From Mesobacillus subterraneus (GTDB lineage: Bacteria; Bacillota; Bacilli; Bacillales; Cytobacillaceae): DNA of 64,000 nucleotides. Where the stretch lies: positions 3,038,001 to 3,102,000 of the forward strand of contig NZ_CP129019.1 of the NCBI RefSeq assembly GCF_020524355.2, given 5' to 3'. The notes under the pieces were generated by a model. The model saw only the letters and a program-made list of their open reading frames with translations, was not told the origin of the DNA and did not search any database. A program made the translations under genes and the position numbers. Positions 26,732 to 35,989 of the stretch are shown piece by piece (the stretch's first letter is position 1; each line of letters starts with the position of its first letter).

Positions 26732-27835
26732 ATGACGCCAGCACAATCGATAAGCTTACCCAATAATCCCGTCATTGCTTTGCTGACTGAAATAAAAGAA
26801 GATAACGGACCTGACTTTGGTAAGGTCCACTCCTTTTGCGAAGAGCTTCATCAGGGAGTTTCTGAACAAGGCGGAAGTTTTTACGTATTTTCACTCAAAG
26901 GCTTTTCTGATGAAGGAGTCGAGGGCTATTTTTACGATGATCATGAAGATGACTGGAAAAAAGGGTTCTTTCCCTTTCCCGCCGTCATCTACAACCGGGT
27001 TTCATTGCGAAGGACCGAAATCAGCAAAGCATTTAAGGGATTTTTAAATAAATTGGATGCTCTGGGAATAAAGATATTTAATCACCGATTTCTTTCAAAG
27101 TGGGAAATTCATGAGTCTTTATTGAACGAAGAACATTTGTATTCGTTCATACCTGAAACACATCTATATTCTGGGAGCCACCTCGAAACCATGCTCGAAA
27201 AGTATGATGAGCTATACATCAAACCTGTTCACGGCAGCCAGGGACGCAATATTATACAGGTGACAAAAAATGACGGGATGCTCAATGCATCGTTTTCCTC
27301 GATGCCGGCAAAGGATCCTCCGAGCTTCAAATACGTATCAGAACTGTCCCGTGCCATCAATCCCATAGTTGGAAAACGGCTATGCATCATTCAACAGGGT
27401 GTACAGCTATCAGAATTGAATGGCAGAAGGATGGACTTCAGGGTCCTCTGTCATAAAAACGCCCAGCAATTCTGGAAGGTTACTTCCATCGTCGCCAGAG
27501 TTTCCGCAGAACAGTTTTTCGTATCCAATATAGCCCGCGGAGGCGAGGTCATGAAACCGGGTCATACTCTAGCACTGATTTTCGGAAAGGAACAAGCGAG
27601 GCATCAATTGGCACTGATGAAAGAGCTTGCTCTGGAAATCGCAGAAGTCATCAGCAGAAATGCGGAAGGACTTACTGCCGAGCTGGGCATTGATATTGGG
27701 ATTGATATTAAAGGGAATCTATGGCTGATTGAAGCCAACTCCAAGCCTTCCAAAAACTTTGAAGAGCGCGGCACGAAAATCAGGCCCTCGACAAAAGCCA
27801 TCATCGACCATTGCTATGGACTTTGCCAACTATAA
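26732..27835 (+). CDS. YheC/YheD-family ATP-grasp protein, paralogue 1
   Basis: A 367-residue member of the YheCD ATP-grasp family (endospore coat-associated in B. subtilis). Features: N-terminal Rossmann-like part, FPAVIYNRVSLRR, the glycine loop KPVHGSQGRNI near 168, RMDFRVLCHK, and C-terminal GIDIGIDIKGNLWLIEANSKPS carrying the metal-binding Glu/Asn. The enzyme reaction and substrate are unknown. GAGGAGAAGCT precedes the ATG. It is separated from the next three paralogues by a 550-base block of repeat copies. Confidence 0.85.
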   Translation: MTPAQSISLPNNPVIALLTEIKEDNGPDFGKVHSFCEELHQGVSEQGGSFYVFSLKGFSDEGVEGYFYDDHEDDWKKGFFPFPAVIYNRVSLRRTEISKAFKGFLNKLDALGIKIFNHRFLSKWEIHESLLNEEHLYSFIPETHLYSGSHLETMLEKYDELYIKPVHGSQGRNIIQVTKNDGMLNASFSSMPAKDPPSFKYVSELSRAINPIVGKRLCIIQQGVQLSELNGRRMDFRVLCHKNAQQFWKVTSIVARVSAEQFFVSNIARGGEVMKPGHTLALIFGKEQARHQLALMKELALEIAEVISRNAEGLTAELGIDIGIDIKGNLWLIEANSKPSKNFEERGTKIRPSTKAIIDHCYGLCQL

Positions 27836-27837
27836 CC

Positions 27838-28382
27838 GAAAAGCGCAAGCGCCTTGGTCAGCCCCGACAAGCGCTGGAGGGCTGACCAGTGAAGTCGTTC
27901 TTTGACTTCACCTGAGCGGACCGAAGCGACTCGAGGGGCTAGGCGCTGGAGCTCGACAACCGAAAAGCGCAAGCGCCTTGGTCAGCCCCGACAAGCGCTG
28001 GAGGGCCGACCAGTGAAGTCGTTCTTTGACTTCACCTGAGCGGACCGAAGCGACTCGAGGGGCTAGGCGCTGGAGCTGGACAATACGAAAAGCGGAGGCG
28101 ACTGCCCAACTCCGACAAGCGTTGGAGGGCTTGACAGTGAAGTCGCTCTTTGACTTCATTGGCAGGACCGAAACGTCTCGAGGAGTTAGGAGCCGCAGCT
28201 GGACAACCGAAAAGCGCAAGCGCCTTGGTCAGCCCCGACAAGCACTGGAGGGCCGACCAGTGAAGTCGTTCTTTGACTTCACCTGAGCGGACCGAAGCGA
28301 CTCGAGGGGCTAGGCGCTGGAGCTGGACAATACGAAAAGCGCAAGCGCCTTGGTCAGCCCCGACAAGCGCTGCGGCTGAACA
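27838..28382 (+). repeat. Array of five ~122-bp elements within the YheCD cluster
   Basis: Head sequences start near 27843, 27967, 28092, 28214 and 28339. The third copy is diverged (GCGGAGGCGACTGCC) and the fifth is truncated after about 40 bases. In copies 1, 2 and 4 the right arm reads CACCTGAGCGGACC, a variant of the hairpin arm seen elsewhere. Frames of 69-103 codons here are repeat artefacts. Confidence 0.92.
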
Positions 28383-28429
28383 AAGTGAAAATTAAACTTT
28401 CCTATCCCTGCACAAAAGGAGTAATGAAA

Positions 28430-29515
28430 ATGATTTCATTCGGAATGATGTCACTTTCCTTAAAAAGTGAACTAACGTATTTTACCGAGATTGCCAGGAG
28501 GGCGAATCCAAACAAGTTCACCTGCTTTCGGTTCTCACCTGCTAAAATCCATCCAATTACACAATTGGTATCAGGAGAAAAATTCGACCACAAGAAAGGA
28601 TGCTGGGTTAAGTCCGACTTTCCGCTTCCCATGATTGTTTATGACCGTTGTTTTTATACGAGTGATCCTTCATCGAAGCAGGCGATGGCGATTGTAAAAT
28701 GGCTTAAGAAAAAAGCGGATATTACCTTTCTTGGAAACGGCTTGCCAAATAAATGGGTCATATACGAGGTTCTTTCGAAATCCCCCCTGTCTCCATACAT
28801 CCCAAAAACGATTCTTATCGACAGCGGCAAAGATGTGGTTGTCCAGCTGGAGGAAATGGAAAAGGCAGTCTTGAAACCAATCTTCGGTTCTGGCGGCGCA
28901 GGGATTTATAAAATTGAAAAATCAGGTGGAGCGTTTGAAGTTTCAGCTGACCCTGGCGGCAGGCTATCCACAAAGACTTTCCATTCCACCTCTGAGACAG
29001 AGGAATGGCTCGACAGCCTATTAAGTAAAACAGAGTATATGCTGCAGCCTTACCTAGAACTGTCAGATACGGATAATTGTCCTTTTGACATAAGAGTGCT
29101 GCTGCAAAAGGATCATGAGGAAAAATGGATTGTGCGCGGCAAGGGAGTCCGCCGCGGCAGCAAGGATGGTATCCTTTCGAATTTACGTGCTGGAGGGGAA
29201 ATCCTGTCATTTGAAGAGTATGCGAATTCACTGGATATCCGTTCAAGAAGATTCATTTTACATGAATTGGAGGAAATTCTCTCAAAGCTGCCAGGTATCC
29301 TAGAAAAATCTTTTCCGCGGCTTTTTGAGCTGGGTGTAGATATTGGTGTTTCAAAGGACCATGCCTTATGGGTGCTTGATACAAATTCCAAGCCCGGCAG
29401 AAAAGTCATTGCTTCCACAAATCCGGACCAGATAGAGGTGCTATATAATGCACCACTTGAATATGCCAGAGTCCTTTCGGAAATTCTGCCAGAAAGAGAG
29501 GAACAGCACTTATGA
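28430..29515 (+). CDS. yheC: YheC/YheD-family ATP-grasp protein, paralogue 2
   Basis: A 361-residue YheCD protein with FPLPMIVYDRCF, the glycine loop KPIFGSGGAGIYKI near 160, FDIRVLLQKD and GVDIGVSKDHALWVLDTNSKPG at the C-terminus. Here the usual E-x-N-S-K-P reads DTNSKP. AAAGGAG is best spaced for ATG 28430. The stop overlaps the next start by four bases (ATGA), so this begins a coupled three-gene operon. The yheC name rests on its place before yheD and is tentative. Confidence 0.85.
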   Translation: MISFGMMSLSLKSELTYFTEIARRANPNKFTCFRFSPAKIHPITQLVSGEKFDHKKGCWVKSDFPLPMIVYDRCFYTSDPSSKQAMAIVKWLKKKADITFLGNGLPNKWVIYEVLSKSPLSPYIPKTILIDSGKDVVVQLEEMEKAVLKPIFGSGGAGIYKIEKSGGAFEVSADPGGRLSTKTFHSTSETEEWLDSLLSKTEYMLQPYLELSDTDNCPFDIRVLLQKDHEEKWIVRGKGVRRGSKDGILSNLRAGGEILSFEEYANSLDIRSRRFILHELEEILSKLPGILEKSFPRLFELGVDIGVSKDHALWVLDTNSKPGRKVIASTNPDQIEVLYNAPLEYARVLSEILPEREEQHL

Positions 29516-30880
29516 GAAAAAAATATCCTGTTGAAGTTATCTCTCACTCCAAGCAACTTGTCTTCATCCCTGCTGATCTGACGCTTAACAAGGAAGTCAA
29601 TAAAATCGCTTTTGGGAACAAGGTGGTTGATGTGACATGTGCCCCTCATCCTAAGGGAAGAAATGTGATTGTCCTGAGTAATGATGTGCAGAAGGAGCTC
29701 TCGATGCCGGACTTATCAACCTCATTGCACATTTTCATCGATCAGCATACTTTGTTTATCGGGCCTCTGATAGGCATTCTGACGTCAGGATTCACTCCTT
29801 TTCCTTTGAGACCGATTGGTGAGAGATCCATGTTCTTCGCCAAGCTGCTTTCGGTCAATAAATCTGTAGGTGCCCTGCCCTTCATCTTTGGCGAGGAACA
29901 CATCGACTGGGATCAAGGATTGATCGAGGGATATTTCTTTTTCGATGGTAGCTGGATGAAAATAAAGGTGCCCTTTCCCAATGTTGTATACGACCGTCTT
30001 CCCAATAGGCGCACCGAAAGAAAATCTGAACTCCGAAGCCTGAAGTCCAGGATGCAAACCGATTATTTGATTCCATGGTATAATCCAGGCTTTTTCAGCA
30101 AGCTGGATGTATTTGAGCGTCTGCAGCAGGATGAACGAGCAGTGGAGTACCTGCCTGAAACACATCAATTTTCATCTTTTTCCGTGATTGAAAGAATGCT
30201 CTCAAACTATGGAAACGTCTATGTCAAACCGGCTAATGGAAGTCTCGGGCCTGGGGATCCACCAAATTTTGTTTGATAAACACAATGGCTATTACTACTG
30301 CCGTTACCGCGACCAGGAGGGCATTAATAAGTTAACTAGATTTGAAAGCCTTGAAAAGTTAATGAAGAAGGTTTTTTACAAGCGAAATCTTTCCCAAATG
30401 ATTGTCCAGCAGGGGATAAGCCTGCTTAGATCAGAAAAAAGACTCATTGATTTCAGGGTTCATACCAATAAAGATGAATATGGACAGTGGCAAGTAGCGG
30501 CAATCGCCGCAAAAATTGCCGGCCAAGGCAGCGTGACCACCCATGTGAATAATGGAGGAGTCGTAAAATCACTGGATGAATTGTTTGAAGACAGGACCGA
30601 GCGAGAGCTTTGTGAGAAGAACCTTTCTGAAGCATCTCTGCTCCTGAGCTCTATTTTAGAAAAAAATATGGAGGGTATCATAGGTGAGATTGGTTTTGAC
30701 TTAGGTATTGATAAATCAGGAAAAGTTTGGCTCTTTGAAGCTAACTCAAAGCCAGGCCGGTCGATCTTTAAGCATCCAAAGCTTAAGAATTTTGATCTGC
30801 TCACAAGAAAACTGTCTCTATCCTTCGGGATTTTTTTAGCAGAAAAAGCGATTACGTCACCTGAGGATATTTTCAAATGA
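29512..30880 (+). pseudogene. yheD: YheD-like ATP-grasp protein, single-base frameshift in the ATP-binding loop
   Basis: Two frames join into one 455-residue YheD-like protein. The first (29512-30276) runs through FPNVVYDRLPNRR to VYVKPANGSLG; the sequence then carries one extra G in the GGG near 30248-30250. Removing it gives KPANGSLGLGIHQI, the family loop, and continues in the second frame (to 30880) through DFRVHTNKDEYG, FDLGIDKSGKVWLFEANSKPG. Both halves are well conserved, so either the change is recent or it is a sequencing error. Start overlaps the previous stop by four bases, and its own stop overlaps the next start by four. Confidence 0.85.
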
Positions 30881-32061
30881 TTATCCGCTATAATGCTGTA
30901 TCGAAGGAATGGACGCATGAAGCCAAAGCAGACGAAAAATTCAGCTTTGGCTTTAATAGAATTATCGTCCCTGCGGCTTCTTCAGAGACACTTCCCGAGA
31001 ACATCCAACAGTTTTCATTGAAAAACAAGCAGAGAAATATCGGACCGCTGGTTGGGATCATGACCTCAATGAGCAAGAATATGTCCCTTTCAGGCAATGG
31101 TTCATTGTTTCAGTCACTTCAGACAGAGATGCTGAAACGGAATGGATTGATTGTCGTCTTTCCTCCTGAAACCATCGTCAAAGATGGACTCACCGGGTTC
31201 GTATTTTTGCCTGATGCTCGAAAGTGGATTCCTGTGAGAACACCTCTGCCTCATCTTGTTTTCAATCGTGTCCCCTTTCGGAAAGCAGAGCAGAAGCCTG
31301 CCTTTAAAGATGCCGTGAACTACCTGACCGCGCTCGGAATCCCATTTTTCAATCCTGCCTTTATCAATAAACATAAGTTGTACCTACTATTTGCCAAACA
31401 TCCACAATTAAGAATGCTGATGCCTGAAAGCATTGCTGTGAAATCGATGATCAAGTTAGCCGCCTTCCTTGAAAAACATGAAGGTATTTACTTGAAGCCC
31501 GCTTCATCTTCTAAAGGGATCGGGATATTCCGGCTCCGGCAAAAAAACGGGCAAATTGAATTCGAAAGCCATTCTCACCACCATATGTATCCAGGTATAA
31601 AGGAATTTTGGAAGGTTAAATCGCGGCAGCTGTTAAAATACGAGTACATTGCCCAGAAAGAAGTCACGCCGTCAGCCATCGATGGCAAACGATTTGACTT
31701 CCGCGTCCATGCCCATGACGGACCGGATGGGTACGAAGTGACTGGAATCGGCATCCGCCAATCCCGGAAGCAGGACCTGACCACCCACCTTCCAAACGGA
31801 GGTATCATGCTCCCCTATATTAAGGTCAGGAATGACAGACATGACCGATTTTTCGACTGGGCCGTAAAAGAAATCGGACAGCTGCTAACTGAAGAGTTAG
31901 GCTATTTCGGAGAATTCTCTCTTGATGCAGGAATCACCGAAAAAGACCATTATGTCATTTATGAAGTCAACTCAAAACCAATGAGCTTCGACGAACCCCA
32001 GATTGAGGAAAAAAGGATCTCCGCTCTTGTCGATTTATTTTTTAGTAAAACAGGATTTTAA
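30877..32061 (+). CDS. YheC/YheD-family ATP-grasp protein, paralogue 4
   Basis: A 394-residue YheCD protein with LPHLVFNRVPFRK, glycine loop KPASSSKGIGIFRL near 208, RFDFRVHAHDGPDG and a C-terminal YVIYEVNSKPMSFDE. Its ATG overlaps the stop of the frameshifted yheD (ATGA), so it is translationally coupled as the last gene of the operon. A hairpin with T run follows at 32089-32114. Confidence 0.85.
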   Translation: MIIRYNAVSKEWTHEAKADEKFSFGFNRIIVPAASSETLPENIQQFSLKNKQRNIGPLVGIMTSMSKNMSLSGNGSLFQSLQTEMLKRNGLIVVFPPETIVKDGLTGFVFLPDARKWIPVRTPLPHLVFNRVPFRKAEQKPAFKDAVNYLTALGIPFFNPAFINKHKLYLLFAKHPQLRMLMPESIAVKSMIKLAAFLEKHEGIYLKPASSSKGIGIFRLRQKNGQIEFESHSHHHMYPGIKEFWKVKSRQLLKYEYIAQKEVTPSAIDGKRFDFRVHAHDGPDGYEVTGIGIRQSRKQDLTTHLPNGGIMLPYIKVRNDRHDRFFDWAVKEIGQLLTEELGYFGEFSLDAGITEKDHYVIYEVNSKPMSFDEPQIEEKRISALVDLFFSKTGF

Positions 32062-32088
32062 TTGAAATTCATTGGTACAACTTTTTTT

Positions 32089-32114
32089 GGCTGCATTGGA
32101 ACGCGGCCCTTTTT
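32089..32114 (+). terminator. Terminator after the YheCD operon
   Basis: GGCTGC pairs with GCGGCC (one G-U pair) around ATTGGAAC, followed by CTTTTTT. Confidence 0.6.
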
Positions 32115-32217
32115 TAGTTTCTCTATCCTTTGCCTCATTTGAACAAGGGTTTTTCTGCACTGCTGATAGCTTGAATACTATATAATAATGAAAAAGACAT
32201 TCTCAGGGGGAATCAGC

Positions 32218-32430
32218 TTGATTACTCATTTCCAATTCAAATCATTATTCGAAAATAAGGATATGCCCGGCTGGCATTTTTCATTTTATTTTAACAAACA
32301 GAAGTTTACGGGAATCTATCATCAAAACGGGGATATCCAGTGGAACTCTGAGGAGCCATCAAACGAGCATATTCATCAGTTGAAAGAACAAATCCACGAA
32401 CTCATGCTCTTCCATGTATATGACAAATAA
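32218..32430 (+). CDS. yheE: YheE-like small protein (70 aa)
   Basis: TTG 32218 lies seven bases after AGGGGG and gives ITHFQFKSLFENKDMPGWHF, the YheE-type start; an upstream ATG 32188 has no ribosome binding site. The protein is soluble, rich in aromatic residues and has a helical C-terminus. Location after the YheCD genes agrees with B. subtilis yheE. Function unknown. Confidence 0.75.
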   Translation: MITHFQFKSLFENKDMPGWHFSFYFNKQKFTGIYHQNGDIQWNSEEPSNEHIHQLKEQIHELMLFHVYDK

Positions 32431-32490
32431 AGTGAATGTTTCTTCTCCTTTTCCGGTATTCTAAGCATAAAAACGTTGGAGGAGGATATT

Positions 32491-32676
32491 ATGAAACAAA
32501 AACCTGGCAAGAAGTTCGCTGAGGACCTGCAATACGAGGGACGGGATAAAGTTTATGTAGATGTTGACCGGATGATCAATGAAGGCATGGCTGGTGGGAC
32601 TGTAAATAGATTGGACAGTTCAGCCAATATTGAAGAAAGCCATGAATTCTATCCTGAAAATCCGCCCAATCACTAG
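32491..32676 (+). CDS. Small hydrophilic protein (61 aa), unrecognised
   Basis: GGAGGAGG precedes ATG 32491. The product is charged (MKQKPGKKFAEDLQYEGRDK), with a core DVDRMINEGMAGGTVNR and an acidic proline-rich tail. No signal peptide or helix in the membrane. The strong ribosome binding site and coding-like composition make it real; family and role are unknown, though its place next to spore genes hints at sporulation. Confidence 0.65.
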   Translation: MKQKPGKKFAEDLQYEGRDKVYVDVDRMINEGMAGGTVNRLDSSANIEESHEFYPENPPNH

Positions 32677-32720
32677 AAAAGCGGCAGGTACTTAGTACTA
32701 AAACTTAATCTATTTTAAAG

Positions 32721-32860
32721 AACAAGAAGCGCAAGCGCCTCGATCAGCCCCGACAGGCGCTGGAGTGCGGAGAGTGAAGTCGTTCTTTGACTCTGTGGGC
32801 GTCCCGAAATCGAAAGGTATAGCCGACTGCCCAGAAACGCAGAAACTGGTGACTCCGAAT
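32721..32860 (+). repeat. ~122-bp element, truncated long-type copy
   Basis: Begins AGAAGCGCAAGCGCCTCGATCAGCC and carries GTGAAGTCGTTCTTTGACT, then the long-type segment (AATCGAAAGGTATAGCCGAC) and ends without the usual tail. Confidence 0.8.
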
Positions 32861-32892
32861 TAAATTTACTTAATAATTTCCTAGTACATTCA

Positions 32893-32931
32893 AAAAAAAA
32901 GACACCACATCCTAAAAGGATGCTGGTGTCT
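32893..32931 (-). terminator. Terminator after the CstR-like regulator
   Basis: GACACCACATCC pairs with GGATGCTGGTGTC; minus-strand product ends in TTTTTTTTT. Confidence 0.9.
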
Positions 32932-33191
32932 TATCTGCTTTTTACAATCATATTCACTGCTTCTTTGATCGCTTCGTCGGCATCTTTGCCTTCCTGAGTT
33001 GCTTCAGTGATGCAAGATTCAAGGTTCTTAGCAACGATGAAACCAATCGCGCGGTCTACTGCGGAACGGACAGCAGATAGTTGGGTAACAACATCCTTGC
33101 AGTGGTTTTCTTCTTCCATCATGCGAATGACTCCTCGTACCTGACCTTCTAATCGCTTCAAACGATTTTTCATTTCTGGTGTGTATTCCAT
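32931..33191 (-). CDS. CsoR-family repressor of the CstR (persulfide-sensing) type
   Basis: An 86-residue all-helical DUF156 repressor. Copper-sensing CsoR proteins have Cys-His-Cys; here the positions read Cys (ENHCKDVV), Asn (KNLESC) and Cys, and the C-terminus EAVNMIVKSR closely resembles CstR. That pattern suggests a reactive-sulfur sensor that forms di- or polysulfide links between the two Cys. No sulfurtransferase gene is adjacent, so the target is elsewhere or the protein senses something else. ATG 33191 is preferred to 33200. Confidence 0.8.
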   Translation of the reverse strand: MEYTPEMKNRLKRLEGQVRGVIRMMEEENHCKDVVTQLSAVRSAVDRAIGFIVAKNLESCITEATQEGKDADEAIKEAVNMIVKSR

Positions 33192-33356
33192 TTCCTGCAC
33201 CTCTCTCTTACGGTACCCCGTATTGTATCTATTATACCAGCATTTTTTCCTTTTTTCTACCAGTTATAGCTTATTAGCCAGATTAACATTAATAGCTACA
33301 CCTGTTATAATAAAAGATATGTCAGCTTTTATCAAATTAAATCTGAGGATACTTAT

Positions 33357-34247
33357 ATGATTAATAAAATATTATCTTATTTCCCTGATTCTGTCACGCA
33401 TGAACATATCCCAGCCCCTGCTTCACCTGGTTATTACTGGTTTAAAGAAGCAAATTTGTGGATTGGTATTCCTAAAAATAGCATTTCTGAAAGCCAGCTT
33501 GAATTAATGAAAAACTTGTTTGAATTTGTCGAACTGGAAAATAGTACACATTTAACAGGGGCAGCGCATTCCTGGAGTCAATTTCTCTTCCATGAAGGTG
33601 ACTTGCCAGCCGGAGCGGGTAACGAAGTTCGGTTTATCCAGTTCAAGTTGCAGTCAAATAATATCGAATCAGATGAAATCCATGAAGCTTTAAAAGGTTT
33701 CTTCCCTGACCATCCCACCCTCTGGGTAAAGGATTCGTACGGAATGATCATTGAAGAAAAAAACGAAGTGCCTGAAAATGCTGAAAATCTATTTTCCATT
33801 GCCTCAACACTCGAGAGCGACTTCTATGTAAAGATTTCATTTTATATCGGCAAATTCCAGAAGGTTTCTCTGCAGCTCCCAGACTTTTTCAAAAAGGAAA
33901 GACAGGTATTCGATGAATTGACTGTACATACCACCCGTGATGCTGTATACACCTTCGAAAAAGCTTTCCCGATGCTGTTAGCGACACATTTGCCAGTTCA
34001 TCTTAAGGAAATTCTTGATACAACAATCCTTGAAGCATTTGAAGAAGATAAAGAGTTAATGGCAACGATAAAAGTGTTCCTTGAAAGCAATTCTAACGCC
34101 TCTCTTTCAGCCAAAAAACTGTATGTCCATCGCAATACTCTTCAATACAGATTGGACAAGTTCATGGAGAAGACCGGCGTCAGTTTAAAGGATTTTGATG
34201 CAGCCGTTGTCGTTTACCTTGCCAGTATTTATCAAGAAATGCGCTGA
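33357..34247 (+). CDS. PucR/CdaR-type transcriptional regulator
   Basis: A 296-residue protein with a poorly conserved N-terminal sensing region and a C-terminal PucR helix-turn-helix: SNSNASLSAKKLYVHRNTLQYRLDKF at about residues 242-267. The regulator lies just upstream of an MsmX-type ATPase in the same direction, suggesting it controls carbohydrate uptake, but the ligand is not predictable. Confidence 0.75.
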   Translation: MINKILSYFPDSVTHEHIPAPASPGYYWFKEANLWIGIPKNSISESQLELMKNLFEFVELENSTHLTGAAHSWSQFLFHEGDLPAGAGNEVRFIQFKLQSNNIESDEIHEALKGFFPDHPTLWVKDSYGMIIEEKNEVPENAENLFSIASTLESDFYVKISFYIGKFQKVSLQLPDFFKKERQVFDELTVHTTRDAVYTFEKAFPMLLATHLPVHLKEILDTTILEAFEEDKELMATIKVFLESNSNASLSAKKLYVHRNTLQYRLDKFMEKTGVSLKDFDAAVVVYLASIYQEMR

Positions 34248-34372
34248 ATCATTGCCTTTAAACAAATTGCATAAAAGGGCTTACATAATTTTTGTGCACC
34301 CTGCCGATGATTAATTCAGGGCATTTCCGCTAAACTGTTTTTGTAGACAAACATTCAGGGAGGCTTACAAAA

Positions 34373-35473
34373 ATGGCTGAGTTAAAATTAGACAACATTT
34401 ATAAAATTTATGACAATAAAGTAACTGCTGTAGAAGATTTCAACCTTCATATCCAGGATAAAGAATTCATCGTATTCGTTGGCCCTTCAGGCTGCGGTAA
34501 ATCTACGACACTTCGTATGATCGCCGGACTTGAAGAGATTTCTAAAGGCGATTTCTATATTGATGGAAAGCGCGTTAACGATGTACCTCCAAAAGACCGT
34601 GATATCGCAATGGTTTTCCAGAACTATGCACTATATCCGCACATGACTGTTTATGATAACATGGCATTCGGATTGAAGCTTCGTAAATTCCCTAAGGATG
34701 AAATTGATCGCCGCGTTCAAGAAGCTGCCAAGATCCTTGGTCTTGAGCCATACTTAGACCGTAAGCCAAAGGCTCTATCTGGCGGTCAGCGCCAGCGTGT
34801 TGCTTTGGGACGTGCGATTGTCCGTGACGCAAAGGTCTTCTTAATGGACGAACCATTATCAAACCTTGACGCAAAACTTCGTGTACAGATGCGTGCAGAA
34901 ATCGCAAAGCTTCACCGCCGTCTAGATACAACGACTATTTACGTAACGCATGACCAGACTGAAGCGATGACAATGGCAACTCGCCTTGTAGTCATGAAGG
35001 ATGGAATCATCCAGCAGGTTGGAGCTCCTAAAGAAGTTTACGAAAATCCTGAAAACGTCTTTGTTGGCGGATTTATCGGATCACCTTCCATGAACTTCTT
35101 TACTGGTAAGCTTGAAGAAGGAAAGTTCACAAACAATACTTCTAGTATCGCTATTCCAGAAGGCAAAATGAAAGTTCTTCGCTCTCAAGGTTATGTCGGC
35201 AAGGAAATCATCCTTGGCGTAAGACCTGAAGACCTTCATGATGAGCCTGTATTCATCGATGCTTCCCAAGGCGCCACAATCCAGGCAACTGTTGAAGTTT
35301 CCGAATTAACTGGTGCAGAAACAATGATCTACTCTCATTTCGAGGGCCAGGACTTTGTAGCACGTGTAGATTCACGTTCAGACGTATCACCAGGACAGGT
35401 AATTGAATTGGCATTCGATATGAATAAAGTTCACTTCTTTGATGCAGAAACAGAAAAGAGAATCCGTCCATAA
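34373..35473 (+). CDS. msmX: Carbohydrate ABC importer ATPase (MsmX/UgpC type)
   Basis: A 366-residue CUT1-type ATPase: Walker A GPSGCGKST (37-45), Q-loop VFQNYALYPHMTV, signature LSGGQRQR, Walker B VFLMDEPLSNLDAK, and a C-terminal OB-type regulatory domain (VRPEDLHDEP). MsmX is the shared ATPase that energises several sugar importers, consistent with no permease genes nearby. Length is nearly identical to B. subtilis MsmX. Confidence 0.88.
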   Translation: MAELKLDNIYKIYDNKVTAVEDFNLHIQDKEFIVFVGPSGCGKSTTLRMIAGLEEISKGDFYIDGKRVNDVPPKDRDIAMVFQNYALYPHMTVYDNMAFGLKLRKFPKDEIDRRVQEAAKILGLEPYLDRKPKALSGGQRQRVALGRAIVRDAKVFLMDEPLSNLDAKLRVQMRAEIAKLHRRLDTTTIYVTHDQTEAMTMATRLVVMKDGIIQQVGAPKEVYENPENVFVGGFIGSPSMNFFTGKLEEGKFTNNTSSIAIPEGKMKVLRSQGYVGKEIILGVRPEDLHDEPVFIDASQGATIQATVEVSELTGAETMIYSHFEGQDFVARVDSRSDVSPGQVIELAFDMNKVHFFDAETEKRIRP

Positions 35474-35475
35474 TA

Positions 35476-35520
35476 AAAGCTAGAGCCTGGTCACCACCGA
35501 CAAGCATTGGAGCTAGACTA
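35476..35520 (+). repeat. ~122-bp element, fragment
   Basis: AAAGCTAGAGCCTGG, CACCGACAAGCATTGGAGCTAG: the head and first arm only, strongly diverged. Confidence 0.5.
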
Positions 35521-35552
35521 TTCTCGAAGTGATGCAATACGTTTATTCTTAC

Positions 35553-35585
35553 TAAAAAAAGCAACCGCCTGCGGTTGCTTTTTTC
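35553..35585 (+). terminator. Terminator after msmX
   Basis: AAAAAGCAACCG pairs with CGGTTGCTTTTT, with T runs on both strands. Confidence 0.9.
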
Positions 35586-35609
35586 TATTTAATCCTGACT
35601 ATGAAATCC

Positions 35610-35852
35610 TCATTCTTTTATCAGAAAAACCTGACTTGAACCGCATTTTGTACATTTAAACATGTGAGGGCATTCCCCTTCCGTAAAATCAGTTGGATAC
35701 CCATCTTCAAGCTTCATTTGATCAATTGGCATATAAGGACTGTAATCATCGTAGAAGTCTGCTTCTCGCCCATTGTTCTCCATGCTGCCGCTGCAGTTTG
35801 GACAAGACGGAGTGATTGACTTGAAACCATTGCAAATCGGGCACATCCCCAT
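35610..35852 (-). CDS. Small zinc-ribbon-like protein (80 aa)
   Basis: The protein has CPIC at 4-7, CPNC at 17-20, a lone Cys in GECPHMF and CTKC at 67-70, so two or more CxxC knuckles likely bind zinc. The middle is acidic (EADFYDDYSPYMP). AAAGGA is nine bases before ATG 35852. No known family assigned; convergent with msmX. Confidence 0.65.
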   Translation of the reverse strand: MGMCPICNGFKSITPSCPNCSGSMENNGREADFYDDYSPYMPIDQMKLEDGYPTDFTEGECPHMFKCTKCGSSQVFLIKE

Positions 35853-35954
35853 TCTCTTCCATCCTTTCTGCTTTACTGATAACGATAGTTTGCGTTGATT
35901 AGAATCGGTTATGTAGTATGATTTTTTTGGAATTAATTACCTTAATGACTTGGC

Positions 35955-35983
35955 GCATAAACTTCTCAAAACAAAACATACTA
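35955..35983 (+). promoter_or_regulatory. Sigma-G-type promoter for sspB
   Basis: GCATA (35955-35959) and CATACTA (35977-35983) with a 17-base spacer match the forespore sigma-G consensus gYATR / CATnnTA. The start point near 35990 leaves a leader of about 217 bases before sspB. Confidence 0.65.
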
Positions 35984-35989
35984 GTTATT

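Noticed and set aside
27908..28286. Frames of 69-103 codons on both strands
   Set aside because: Formed by the ~122-bp repeat copies and lacking initiation signals.
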